Below, piece after piece: positions 1 to 5,789 of a stretch of 12,668 nt of DNA. The notes under the pieces are model-generated. The model saw only the letters and a list, made by a program, of their open reading frames with translations. It was not told the origin of the DNA and made no database searches. The DNA is from SKKY01 sp964622305. GTDB lineage: Bacteria; Bacillota; Peptococcia; Peptococcales; SKKY01. Positions within the stretch are counted from its first letter, which is position 1, and each line of letters begins with the position of its first letter. The DNA lies in contig CAZUPR010000042.1 of the NCBI GenBank assembly GCA_964622305.1, forward strand, positions 1 to 12,668, read 5' to 3'. Made by a program: the position numbers and the translations under genes.

Positions 1-1
1 T

Positions 2-193
2 ATGGATATAGCAGCTTTATCAATGGGACTTAGCCAAATGAAATTTGCTCAGGAAGCAGGAGTGTCAATTTTAAAGATGGCCATGGATCAGGGACAGAAT
101 CAGCTTCAGGGACTAACAGAAATGATGGATGCTTCTGCCTTGGAACAATCAGTAAACCCACACTTGGGCACCAGTATTGACGTGAGAATATAA
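2..193 (+). CDS. YjfB-family putative motility protein
   Basis: This 63-residue protein begins MDIAALSM and ends with a PHLGTSIDVRI tail. That layout (a helical N-terminal half, a Met/Gln-rich middle and a terminal HLG-x-x-IDVR motif) is typical of the small YjfB family, annotated as putative motility proteins and usually about 60 residues long. It therefore appears complete, although its ribosome binding site lies outside the window. No signal peptide or membrane segment is visible. The biochemical role of the family is not established; the link to motility comes from family annotation and is not shown here. Its stop codon overlaps the next start (TAATG), so the two small genes are probably translated together. 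No other flagellar gene is visible in the window. Confidence 0.85.
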   Translation: MDIAALSMGLSQMKFAQEAGVSILKMAMDQGQNQLQGLTEMMDASALEQSVNPHLGTSIDVRI

Positions 194-423
194 TGGATAG
201 GGAAGAGCACAAGCAGCATATGATTTCCCTGCTTGCAGAAATAGATGAGAGGCTGGCAGTCCTTGATATGATGGATGAGAGGCTCTACAAGATAAAAGAT
301 CTGCTTATAGAAATCAGGCAGGGCAACCTGTCAAAAAAAGAAGAAGAATCCATCCGCAAGGAAATCCAAGTCCTGGAAGAGGAATTCAACCTTTTGAACC
401 AGGAAAAGAATATACAGTCATAA
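193..423 (+). CDS. Small coiled-coil protein of unknown function
   Basis: This 76-residue, highly charged protein is almost entirely predicted helix. Leu/Ile-rich heptad-like stretches run roughly over residues 8-45 and 48-70, with many Glu, Lys and Arg and no Cys, signal peptide or membrane segment. Its ATG shares one base with the TAA of the YjfB-family gene (TAATG), and no strong Shine-Dalgarno sequence precedes it, so translation is probably coupled to the upstream gene. I do not recognise a family. Its size and helical character would suit a small chaperone or assembly factor of the flagellar export type (FliT/FlgN-like), but that is only inference from the neighbour. A terminator follows within ten bases, so the gene ends a transcription unit. 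Confidence 0.7.
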   Translation: MDREEHKQHMISLLAEIDERLAVLDMMDERLYKIKDLLIEIRQGNLSKKEEESIRKEIQVLEEEFNLLNQEKNIQS

Positions 424-431
424 ATGATCAT

Positions 432-467
432 ACTCCAGTGACCTACGGGCCTGGAGTTTTTCTTTTT
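432..467 (+). terminator. Intrinsic terminator after the YjfB operon
   Basis: The arms ACTCCAG (432-438) and CTGGAGT (451-457) form a 7-base-pair stem with a 12-base loop. A T-rich tract interrupted by one C (457-467) follows directly. It lies 8 bases after the stop codon of the coiled-coil gene and ends that transcription unit. Confidence 0.85.
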
Positions 468-492
468 GGTGATAATATGTAACTATGTAAAC

Positions 493-533
493 AAAAAATC
501 CCGGAGTGGCCAACAACCACCCCGGGATTTTTT
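493..533. terminator. Bidirectional intrinsic terminator
   Basis: A perfect 12-base inverted repeat AAAAAATCCCGG (493-504) / CCGGGATTTTTT (522-533) is extended inward by GTGG/CCAC across one mismatch. The A-run on the left and the T-run on the right make it a functional-looking terminator on both strands. It is the second terminator in 100 bases. Because no convincing minus-strand gene lies to its right, its minus-strand function may be a relic of a lost gene. Confidence 0.8.
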
Positions 534-894
534 ATGCAGAGTTTTGAGTATTTCCTAATCAACTTATAATTTGCGCCCATATTCATGCTCCATACGTTCC
601 GTCACTAAGTTGGCACTAAGTTCTTAGAGAGGTAGATTTAAGTAGGAGATTTCTTGCTTTTGGAAGCCAATTTTTCTAATTGGCCAACTTTTTTAGTTTT
701 CATTGATTTAGTTAGTGGGCTAGCCCTTTGAGGCCAGGATTTATAGATTTCAGTGATTCCATTGGGCGGAATCACTGAAATTTGCAAATCTTGTCCCTGG
801 CCCAAGGCCACGACATTCAAGCCCTATGAAATCTCGCAAACTTGTCCCCACCACTGAATTGCTGCCATTTTGGCATCCAGCAACTTCACTTTTA
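534..894. other. Gene-poor intergenic stretch with degenerate repeats
   Basis: No credible coding region was found in these roughly 360 bases. The only open frame of note (minus strand, 638-820, TTG start) has no recognisable family, no good ribosome binding site, and a stop codon two codons upstream of its start. Visible structure includes a tandem-like direct repeat CACTAAGTT (603-611 and 614-622), a hairpin GCCAATT/AATTGGC (666-672 / 678-684) and the foldback element described separately at 732-802. A 22-base direct repeat also recurs at 776-797 and 827-848 with 17 of 22 bases identical. The pattern suggests a decayed mobile or repetitive element, but I cannot identify it. Confidence 0.6.
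732..802. repeat. Imperfect foldback (REP/MITE-like) element
   Basis: The inner arms ATTTCAGTGATTCC (747-760) and GGAATCACTGAAAT (768-781) are a perfect 14-base inverted repeat around a 7-base loop. The outer arms GGCCAGG (732-738) and CCTGGCC (796-802) pair perfectly as well, and the segments between them are unequal. The whole stretch can fold into a long interrupted hairpin. There is no T-tract after it, so it is not a typical terminator. A degenerate copy of part of the right side recurs at 827-848. A decayed REP-like or MITE-like unit is the most plausible reading; a structured RNA is an alternative. Confidence 0.6.
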
Positions 895-923
895 TTGATA
901 AATTTGTCGTAATAATATATACT
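895..923 (+). promoter_or_regulatory. Sigma-A-type promoter for the antitoxin-like gene
   Basis: TTGATA (895-900) and TATACT (918-923) are separated by 17 bases, the ideal spacing for a housekeeping promoter. It lies about 40 bases before the start of the Phd/YefM-like gene. Just after the -10 box, CTAC (922-925) and GTAG (931-934) form a short inverted repeat that could serve as an operator for autoregulation, as is common for this antitoxin family. That last point is inference. Confidence 0.6.
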
Positions 924-962
924 ACCTTCTGTAGCGAAATTTTATAAAAGGAGGATAGTAAA

Positions 963-1184
963 TTGTTAAATAAATTATCCATGAGTGGCATGCTTAATTC
1001 TTTTGTTCCTATCTCCAGGTTTAACAAGGGAGAGGCTCACAAGATTTTTGATGAGGTCAAACAGAATGGATTTGGTGTTGTTGTTAAAAATAACAGTCCC
1101 ACATGCGTTCTGATTACCCCAGAGATTTATGAAGAAATGATGGAGATTGTTGAAAAATACAATGCTGAACACAGCATAGCCTAA
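963..1184 (+). CDS. Phd/YefM-family antitoxin-like protein (orphan)
   Basis: This 73-residue protein carries a Phd/YefM-like core. The stretch PISRFNKGEAHKIFDEVK (residues 17-34) is the N-terminal strand-helix, GVVVKNNSPTCVLITPEIYEEM (38-59) is the strand pair plus helix, and a C-terminal helix follows. In this family the N-terminal half binds operator DNA as a dimer and the C-terminal tail neutralises a RelE/ParE/Doc-type toxin. The TTG start is chosen because AAAAGGAGG lies 8 bases upstream; the next in-frame ATG is six codons later and lacks a site. No toxin gene follows: a terminator appears within 60 bases, and nothing toxin-like lies upstream. It is therefore an orphan antitoxin or a stand-alone regulator. 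Family assignment is by motif only. Confidence 0.8.
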   Translation: MLNKLSMSGMLNSFVPISRFNKGEAHKIFDEVKQNGFGVVVKNNSPTCVLITPEIYEEMMEIVEKYNAEHSIA

Positions 1185-1240
1185 GAAAAAAGATATAAAA
1201 TTAAGAAGAAAGATTTAAAAAATCTACATAATGATATGGA

Positions 1241-1271
1241 AGCTGAACCAGACCACTGGCTCAGCTTTTTT
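1241..1271 (+). terminator. Intrinsic terminator after the antitoxin-like gene
   Basis: AGCTGA (1241-1246) pairs with TCAGCT (1261-1266), and the inner CCAG (1248-1251) pairs with CTGG (1256-1259) across one mismatch and a 4-base loop. A run of six T follows (1266-1271). It ends the antitoxin-like transcript and isolates it from the following gene. Confidence 0.85.
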
Positions 1272-1324
1272 ATTTTATAATTAGTAAAATTGAGGTAATA
1301 TGTTATTTAAAGGAGGTGTGTGCC

Positions 1325-1918
1325 TTGACTTTCTTAAGTGGGATCTCTGCTAACAGAGGAACCGCCAGCGGATATGAAAAATATGATCTAAACGGAATGC
1401 CTAAAAGTGAAGCTGATCTTGAAATCGAAGAAGCGGAATTTGAGGAAGCTGAAACTAAGGTGCTTCCAGGCGATGAAGAAAAATCTGCTGATATAGAAGA
1501 GAAAAAGAAAGAGCAAGAAGTAGATCGGCAGGTTGACAAGCTTCGCCAGATCGAAAGGGATACCATTGCCCATGAACAGGCACACATGTCGGCTGGAGGT
1601 CATTTGGCCGGAGCTCCCAGTTACACTTATACTAGAGGGCCCGATGGGAAGACTTACATCACTGGCGGCCAGGTTTCCATTAAAATCCCTCAAGGAAGAA
1701 CACCTCAGGAAACCATCCAATTAATGAGCCAGGTAATAAGGGCGGCAATGGCGCCAGCCAATCCGTCTTCGCAAGATATTTCAGTTGCTTCCAAAGCTTC
1801 AGCTATTCAAAATCAGGCCAGGGCAGAATTGAGCAAGTCCCAAAGCATGGCCTACTCCAAGGGTAGCAAATTGATGAAAAATAAGGATTTAAAGAATAAA
1901 GTGGACATGAAAATGTAA
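1325..1918 (+). CDS. SprA-related family putative metalloprotease
   Basis: This protein of about 197 residues has two parts. Residues 1-75 are low-complexity and acidic (Glu/Lys-rich, probably extended or coiled). Residues 76-170 match the SprA-related family core: a leader helix, the zinc-protease-like motif HEQAH (83-87) followed by MSAGG, a PSY-x-Y-x-x-GPDGK-x-Y segment, GGQVSI, and the APANPSSQD...ASAIQNQARAEL tail. Members are annotated as putative metalloproteases because of the HE-x-x-H motif; no substrate is established. A GTG nine bases upstream is in frame but lies inside the AGGAGG (1311-1316), so the TTG at 1325, 8 bases after that site, is the likely start. There is no signal peptide, so the product is probably cytoplasmic. 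It is monocistronic, with terminators on both sides. Confidence 0.85.
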   Translation: MTFLSGISANRGTASGYEKYDLNGMPKSEADLEIEEAEFEEAETKVLPGDEEKSADIEEKKKEQEVDRQVDKLRQIERDTIAHEQAHMSAGGHLAGAPSYTYTRGPDGKTYITGGQVSIKIPQGRTPQETIQLMSQVIRAAMAPANPSSQDISVASKASAIQNQARAELSKSQSMAYSKGSKLMKNKDLKNKVDMKM

Positions 1919-1920
1919 AG

Positions 1921-1949
1921 GCCTCCTGGATTTTGCCGGGAGGCTTTTT
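1921..1949 (+). terminator. Intrinsic terminator after the SprA-related gene
   Basis: GCCTCCTGG (1921-1929) pairs with CCGGGAGGC (1936-1944) with one T-G wobble and a 6-base loop. Five T follow (1945-1949). It starts two bases after the stop codon of the SprA-related gene. Confidence 0.85.
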
Positions 1950-1951
1950 GG

Positions 1952-1980
1952 TGTACAAAAGTCATGAAAAAGGTTAAAAT
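1952..1980 (+). promoter_or_regulatory. Possible sigma-A promoter for cbiL
   Basis: TGTACA (1952-1957; four of six consensus bases) and TAAAAT (1975-1980; five of six) are 17 bases apart. They lie just after the upstream terminator and about 55 bases before cbiL. This is the best candidate in a short intergenic region. The space is too small for a full cobalamin riboswitch, and no conserved B12-box-like segment is visible. Confidence 0.4.
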
Positions 1981-2036
1981 AGAAATGTTGCATAATCGGC
2001 TCTGTGCCTGAAAATAAAAGATAATGGAGGCTTAAA

Positions 2037-2753
2037 ATGACAGGAAAATTATATGGAATTGGAACAGGACCTGGGGATCCAGATCTTCTTACGGTCAAGG
2101 CTGTAAAAATACTGGAGAAGGTTGACTGGCTATCTTTTCCAGTTGCCAAAGAAGATGGCGACAGTGTTGCTCATGAAATCGTTAGTAAGGCTTTAGACAA
2201 GGACTGGAAGCTCTTAAAACTACATATGCCAATGACTCTGGACTACGATTTACTGGAGCCCAAATGGCAATCGGCTGCTGAAGAAATTGCCCAGATTCTT
2301 AAAGAAGGAGAAGATGTTGCTTTTATCACTCTTGGTGACACAGCATTTTTCTCTACCTTCATTTATCTGGTTAGAAAAATCAGAAATATTATTCCAAATG
2401 TGGAAATTGAAATGGTGCCCGGCATTACTGCGCCATCAGCCATCGCCGCTGCAGAAGTTATTCCTCTGGTTATCAGGGATGAAAATCTTAAAATTGTACC
2501 GGCTATCAAGAGTATGGACGAGGTTAAGGAAGCAGTTGCTAATAACGAGAACCTGGTACTCTTTAAAATCGGCAGCATTTTTAAAGAACTCTACGCCTTT
2601 CTGGAAGAAAACGACCTGGCTGATAAAGCAGTGGTTGCCAGCCGCCTGGGTTTTGAAGATGGTTTTGTAACCAGGGATCTTAAGCCTCTTTTGGAAAAAG
2701 ACAGGCTGGATTACCTGACCACTATGATTATTAAGAAAAATGGACTTGAATAG
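2037..2753 (+). CDS. cbiL: Cobalt-factor II / precorrin-2 C20-methyltransferase
   Basis: The product transfers a methyl group from S-adenosylmethionine to C20 of the corrin precursor, an early cytoplasmic step of cobalamin ring synthesis. The 238 residues match the usual CbiL/CobI length. Tetrapyrrole-methylase hallmarks are visible: the glycine-rich N-terminal GIGTGPGDPDLLTVKA (7-22), the TLGD-TAFFST segment (98-107) and MVPGITAPSAIAAAE (126-140), which shape the SAM pocket. The ATG follows GGAGG by 6 bases. cbiH starts 9 bases after its stop, with its ribosome binding site touching the stop codon, so the two are co-translated. Oxygen-independent (CbiL) rather than aerobic (CobI) function is inferred from the organism type and cannot be read from the protein alone. 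Confidence 0.9.
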   Translation: MTGKLYGIGTGPGDPDLLTVKAVKILEKVDWLSFPVAKEDGDSVAHEIVSKALDKDWKLLKLHMPMTLDYDLLEPKWQSAAEEIAQILKEGEDVAFITLGDTAFFSTFIYLVRKIRNIIPNVEIEMVPGITAPSAIAAAEVIPLVIRDENLKIVPAIKSMDEVKEAVANNENLVLFKIGSIFKELYAFLEENDLADKAVVASRLGFEDGFVTRDLKPLLEKDRLDYLTTMIIKKNGLE

Positions 2754-2762
2754 GAGAATGAA

Positions 2763-3509
2763 ATGACTAAAGAATACGGAAAAATTTACATTGTAGGCCT
2801 GGGACCTGGCGACAGAAATCACTTTTCTTACAGGGCGGTTGAAGCCATTAAGGAGGCAGACGTAATTGCCGGTTATGGCATGTATATAGATTTGGTTGCC
2901 GATATGACTGAAGGCAAGGAAGTTATCAGCAAGGGTATGAAGAGGGAAATTGAAAGAGCCAGATTAGCTATTGAGGAAGCTAAAAAAGGCAAGAAGGTAG
3001 CTGTCATTTCTGGCGGGGATCCTGGTGTTTATGGTATGGCAGGTATTGTCTTAGAATTGGCTGATCCTGAACTGGACATCGAGGTTGTTCCGGGAATTAC
3101 AGCGGCAACAGCTGCTGCGGCAAGCCTGGGAGCTCCTTTAATGCATGACTTTGCTTTAATTAGCCTAAGCGACTTACTGACTCCTTACGATAAAATTATG
3201 AAGAGAATCAAGCACTGCTCTATGGCAGATATGGCCATCGTCATCTACAACCCCAGAAGCCGGGGCAGGCAGAAGCACCTGGATGAAGCTAGAGAGATTA
3301 TGCTTGAATACAAGTCAGCTGATACGCCAGTTGGCCTGGTAAGAAACGCAAAAAGAGGCGAAGAAGAGGTTATCATCACCACCTTGGGTGAAATGACCCA
3401 ACATGAAATTGATATGCTAACAGTGGTTTTGGTTGGTAATTCAGAGACCAGAATTGAGAATGGAAAAATTATCACTCCAAGAGGTTACCAGAATAAGGAA
3501 GATTATTAA
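2763..3509 (+). CDS. cbiH: Cobalt-factor III / precorrin-3B C17-methyltransferase
   Basis: The enzyme methylates C17 and drives ring contraction in corrin synthesis, acting after the C20 methylation carried out by the upstream gene product. The 248 residues fit the CbiH/CobJ family without an extra domain. Motifs include GLGPGDRNHFSYRAVEAI (12-29), the SGGDPGVYGMAG loop (83-94), VVPGITAATAAAASLGAPLMHDF (108-130), the diagnostic SLSDLLTPYDKIMKRI (134-149), and YNPRSRGR (162-169). The chosen ATG follows AGGAG by 6 bases; another ATG five bases earlier runs straight into a stop and is out of frame. No terminator separates it from the anti-sigma gene 63 bases downstream, so read-through is possible. 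No other corrin gene is in the window. Confidence 0.92.
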   Translation: MTKEYGKIYIVGLGPGDRNHFSYRAVEAIKEADVIAGYGMYIDLVADMTEGKEVISKGMKREIERARLAIEEAKKGKKVAVISGGDPGVYGMAGIVLELADPELDIEVVPGITAATAAAASLGAPLMHDFALISLSDLLTPYDKIMKRIKHCSMADMAIVIYNPRSRGRQKHLDEAREIMLEYKSADTPVGLVRNAKRGEEEVIITTLGEMTQHEIDMLTVVLVGNSETRIENGKIITPRGYQNKEDY

Positions 3510-3511
3510 CT

Positions 3512-3537
3512 GTTTGCAAATGGAAAATTTAAGGTAA
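3512..3537 (+). promoter_or_regulatory. Weak sigma-B/F-like promoter candidate
   Basis: GTTTGC (3512-3517) and AGGTAA (3532-3537) are 14 bases apart. This resembles the sigma-B-type pattern GTTTAA, 12-15 bases, GGGTAT, matching four of six bases in each box. It lies about 35 bases upstream of the anti-sigma/sigma pair. Autoregulation by the encoded sigma factor would be typical for such loci. The match is modest, so this is a suggestion only. Confidence 0.3.
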
Positions 3538-3572
3538 TTAATAGAAAACTCTATTATTACGGGAGCAAACTT

Positions 3573-3974
3573 ATGGCTGGAAATCGACGGGAATTTAATT
3601 TAAAAAATATAAAAGAGCAGGGGGCTGTTGTTGTAGCCCTTTTAGAAGATTTGGCGGGCCTTGAGGTTCCGGCTGATACGGTTAATGATATCCGCCTGGC
3701 CATGGTAGAAGGTATAAATAATGCTTTTATCCATGGAGCCAGGTCTGTAGATGGTCAAGTGACTATTTTTTGGGAAATTGATGGCTCCTCCCTGCGCTTT
3801 GAGATAGCTGATAAGGGAAATGGCTTTGACTACAGGCCGGAAAAGTTCCATGCAAGGGATGAGGGCAACCTTCTTTGTGAGGGTGGCATGGGTATTTTTC
3901 TTATCCAGCAGGTCATGGATGAGATTTTTTATAATGAAAAAGGCAATGTGCTCTGTGGACTTAAAACCTGGTAA
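3573..3974 (+). CDS. Anti-sigma factor / serine kinase, RsbW-SpoIIAB-like
   Basis: This 133-residue GHKL-fold ATPase is of the anti-sigma kinase type. The N box is visible as VEGINNAFIHG (45-55, with the Mg-binding Asn), the G1 box as ADKGNGFD (79-86) and the ATP-lid glycines as EGGMGIFLIQQVMDE (103-117). Relatives bind a cognate sigma factor and hold it inactive, and they phosphorylate an anti-anti-sigma STAS protein on Ser. The gene directly precedes a sigma-B/F-type sigma gene (48 bases apart), which fixes its likely partner. The ATG follows GGGAG by 7 bases. It is somewhat shorter than typical SpoIIAB/RsbW (about 145-160 residues). No STAS-domain gene is present nearby, unlike the classical rsbV-rsbW-sigB and spoIIAA-AB-AC orders. 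Whether it serves stress response or sporulation cannot be decided here. Confidence 0.85.
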   Translation: MAGNRREFNLKNIKEQGAVVVALLEDLAGLEVPADTVNDIRLAMVEGINNAFIHGARSVDGQVTIFWEIDGSSLRFEIADKGNGFDYRPEKFHARDEGNLLCEGGMGIFLIQQVMDEIFYNEKGNVLCGLKTW

Positions 3975-4022
3975 AGTATACAATAATAGTTAGCAGTAAA
4001 TAATTGATACAGGAGTTCAGAG

Positions 4023-4760
4023 ATGGCAAAAAGAGATTTAGACGAATTAGTTGCTGACTATAAGCTTAATCCATCTGAGAAAACGATTAATGAGATTTTC
4101 ACTCAGATGGAGCCTTTTATTCAGTATTGGTGCCAGACCCAATGCTATCTTCCTTGGGAAAAGGAAGATATACTTCAGGTTGCCCGTATAGCTGTTCTTG
4201 GTGCCATTGACCGTTTTGATACAGAAAAAGGAATCAAATTTAAAACCTTTGCCTATAAAACGATCTCCGGGAAAATTCTTAACTATTATCGTGACAGCAC
4301 CTGGAGGGTGGGAATTCCCAGAAAGTATCGGGAACTGAGCACTTATATAACCAAGGCTGAGAGGGAAATTTATCAGGATACTGGTGAGAATCCGGATATA
4401 AAAGATGTTGCGGCCAGGATTGGTCTTTCTGAGAAGGAAGTAGAGAGGGTTATGGAGGCCAAGAGGGCAGCCAAGGTTTCGTCCCTTTCTGAGCAGCTGG
4501 AAAAGGAAGACAAGGCCACCAATAAGACTGAGCTCATTCAGTTAATGGGTGAGGAAGATAAGGAACTTACTGGGGTTGAGCTTAAGCAGGATTTGATTAA
4601 CGCCTTGAATCAGCTGGATGAAAAGAAGAAGGCTGTGATTTACATGAGGTTTTTTGAAGATCTGACCCAGAGCAAGGTGGCTGAGGTCCTTAATGTTTCT
4701 CAGATGCAGGTGTCCAGGCTTGAGAGAATGGCTTTGGAAGAGTTAAAGAAAATGCTTTAG
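4023..4760 (+). CDS. RNA polymerase sigma factor, sigma-B/F/G subfamily
   Basis: This 245-residue group 3 sigma-70 protein lacks region 1.1. Region 2 spans roughly residues 26-98, with the core-binding and -10-recognition stretch DILQVARIAVLGAIDRFDTEKG followed by FKTFAYKTISGKILNYYRD. Region 3 covers about 99-150 (RKYRELSTYITKAE). Region 4 is at about 190-243, with a helix-turn-helix TQSKVAEVLNVSQMQVSRLER (215-235) for -35 recognition. The TFAYKTISGKI...RD segment resembles the sigma-B/F/G stress and sporulation group. It is probably controlled by the adjacent anti-sigma kinase. The ATG follows AGGAG by 7 bases, and a terminator lies about 40 bases after the stop. The exact paralogue (SigB, SigF or SigG) is not decided; the absence of a spoIIAA-like neighbour argues against the classical SigF operon. 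Confidence 0.88.
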   Translation: MAKRDLDELVADYKLNPSEKTINEIFTQMEPFIQYWCQTQCYLPWEKEDILQVARIAVLGAIDRFDTEKGIKFKTFAYKTISGKILNYYRDSTWRVGIPRKYRELSTYITKAEREIYQDTGENPDIKDVAARIGLSEKEVERVMEAKRAAKVSSLSEQLEKEDKATNKTELIQLMGEEDKELTGVELKQDLINALNQLDEKKKAVIYMRFFEDLTQSKVAEVLNVSQMQVSRLERMALEELKKML

Positions 4761-4799
4761 ATAGTTAAAAAACTTTAAAATATAAAAGTGGAAATACGA

Positions 4800-4826
4800 G
4801 GGGTGCCCCAGGTGCTCCTTTTTTTT
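4800..4826 (+). terminator. Intrinsic terminator after the sigma factor gene
   Basis: GGGGTGCC (4800-4807) pairs with GGTGCTCC (4811-4818) over 8 positions, three of them G-U wobbles, around a 3-base loop. Eight T follow (4819-4826). It separates the sigma operon from the amino-acid transporter operon. Confidence 0.8.
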
Positions 4827-4846
4827 GAGAAAAAGTGAAAAAAGAA

Positions 4847-4875
4847 TTGACTGCATCGCTTTAATGCGTTAAAAT
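4847..4875 (+). promoter_or_regulatory. Strong sigma-A promoter of the ABC transporter operon
   Basis: TTGACT (4847-4852) and TAAAAT (4870-4875) are separated by exactly 17 bases; each box matches consensus at five of six positions. It lies 32 bases upstream of the binding-protein gene. A short inverted repeat GCAT (4853-4856) / ATGC (4864-4867) within the spacer could be an operator, but it is too short to claim. Confidence 0.8.
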
Positions 4876-4906
4876 AATGAAAGAAAAATAAGGGGGAAGA
4901 GAAAAG

Positions 4907-5752
4907 ATGAATAAGAAAATTTTAACTCTAGTTTTAGTAGTTTTGCTGGCACTTACCTTAACTGCCTGCGGCGGTGGCGGAAATAAGCAAGCAGCAGAAA
5001 AGACTACCTGGGAAAAAATCCAGGCAGAAGGAAAGATGATTGCAGGACTTGACGATACTTACGCACCAATGGGTTTTAGAGATGAAAACAATAATCTTGT
5101 AGGATTTGATATCGATATGGGAGCAGAACTGGGCAAAAGACTGGGCATTGAAGTTCAATGGCAGCCAACAGCCTGGGACGGAGTTATTGCTTCCTTAAAA
5201 GCTAAAAAGTTTGATGTAATTATTTCCGGTATGACTATAACACCAGCCAGAGAAGCAGAAGTTAATTTTGCTGGCCCATACATTCACGCAGCACAGGCTT
5301 TAGTTGTTAAAGCTGGTAATGAAGAAGTTGTTAATGCTGAAGATTTGGCAGGCAAGGTCGTAGGAACACAAAACGGATCAACTGGTCTTGTAGTTGCTGA
5401 AGATCTTGATGCTGAATACGGTTTTGCAGAAATTAAAGGTTACGCTGACTACTCACTGGTTTTCCAGGACTTAAAGATTGGCAGACTTGATGCAGCGGTT
5501 GCCGACAACTATGTGGCAAATAATTATATCGCCAGTATGCCAGGTGAATTTAAACTAACTGGTGGTCTCTTTGGTGAAGAAGTTCAAGGGATAGCTATAA
5601 GAAAAGATGATGCAGATTTATTTGAAGCCATTGATGGTGCTATTAAGGAAATGATTGTTGATGGCACTATGGCCCAGCTTGCTGAAAAGTGGCTTGGTGG
5701 CGATGTGACTGCAAAACTTAAAGAAGACATTTTGGCTGCAAGAGGACAATAA
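4907..5752 (+). CDS. Polar amino-acid ABC transporter substrate-binding lipoprotein
   Basis: This 281-residue family 3 solute-binding protein captures an amino acid outside the membrane and delivers it to the permease encoded downstream. Residues 1-20 form a lipoprotein signal peptide with lipobox LTAC (Cys21 lipidated), followed by a Gly-rich linker. The ligand pocket is recognisable: LDDTYAPMGF (48-57), GFDIDMGAELGKRLG (66-80), SGMTITPAREAEVNFAGPY (107-125; Arg115 is the expected carboxylate-binding residue) and GRLDAAVADNYVA (192-204; Asp200 is the expected amino-group contact). The substrate cannot be fixed from sequence; glutamine, arginine, histidine or cystine-type ligands are all possible. 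The ATG follows an AGGGGG site. A terminator after the gene should make it more abundant than its membrane partners. Confidence 0.93.
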   Translation: MNKKILTLVLVVLLALTLTACGGGGNKQAAEKTTWEKIQAEGKMIAGLDDTYAPMGFRDENNNLVGFDIDMGAELGKRLGIEVQWQPTAWDGVIASLKAKKFDVIISGMTITPAREAEVNFAGPYIHAAQALVVKAGNEEVVNAEDLAGKVVGTQNGSTGLVVAEDLDAEYGFAEIKGYADYSLVFQDLKIGRLDAAVADNYVANNYIASMPGEFKLTGGLFGEEVQGIAIRKDDADLFEAIDGAIKEMIVDGTMAQLAEKWLGGDVTAKLKEDILAARGQ

Positions 5753-5789
5753 GGCTTAAAAATTTAATTTACTAGGAGCAAAATAAAAT

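Noticed and set aside
598..626. Short direct repeats CACTAAGTT as a possible CRISPR or origin iteron array
   Set aside because: Only two 9-base copies occur, with a 2-base gap; there are no regular spacers and no associated genes.
638..820. Minus-strand open frame of 60 codons in the gene-poor gap
   Set aside because: It starts with TTG, has no good ribosome binding site, and matches no family I recognise. It runs through the foldback repeat and is blocked by a stop just upstream, so it is at best debris.
1950..2036. Cobalamin riboswitch upstream of cbiL
   Set aside because: The space is under 90 bases and shows no B12-box-like conserved core.
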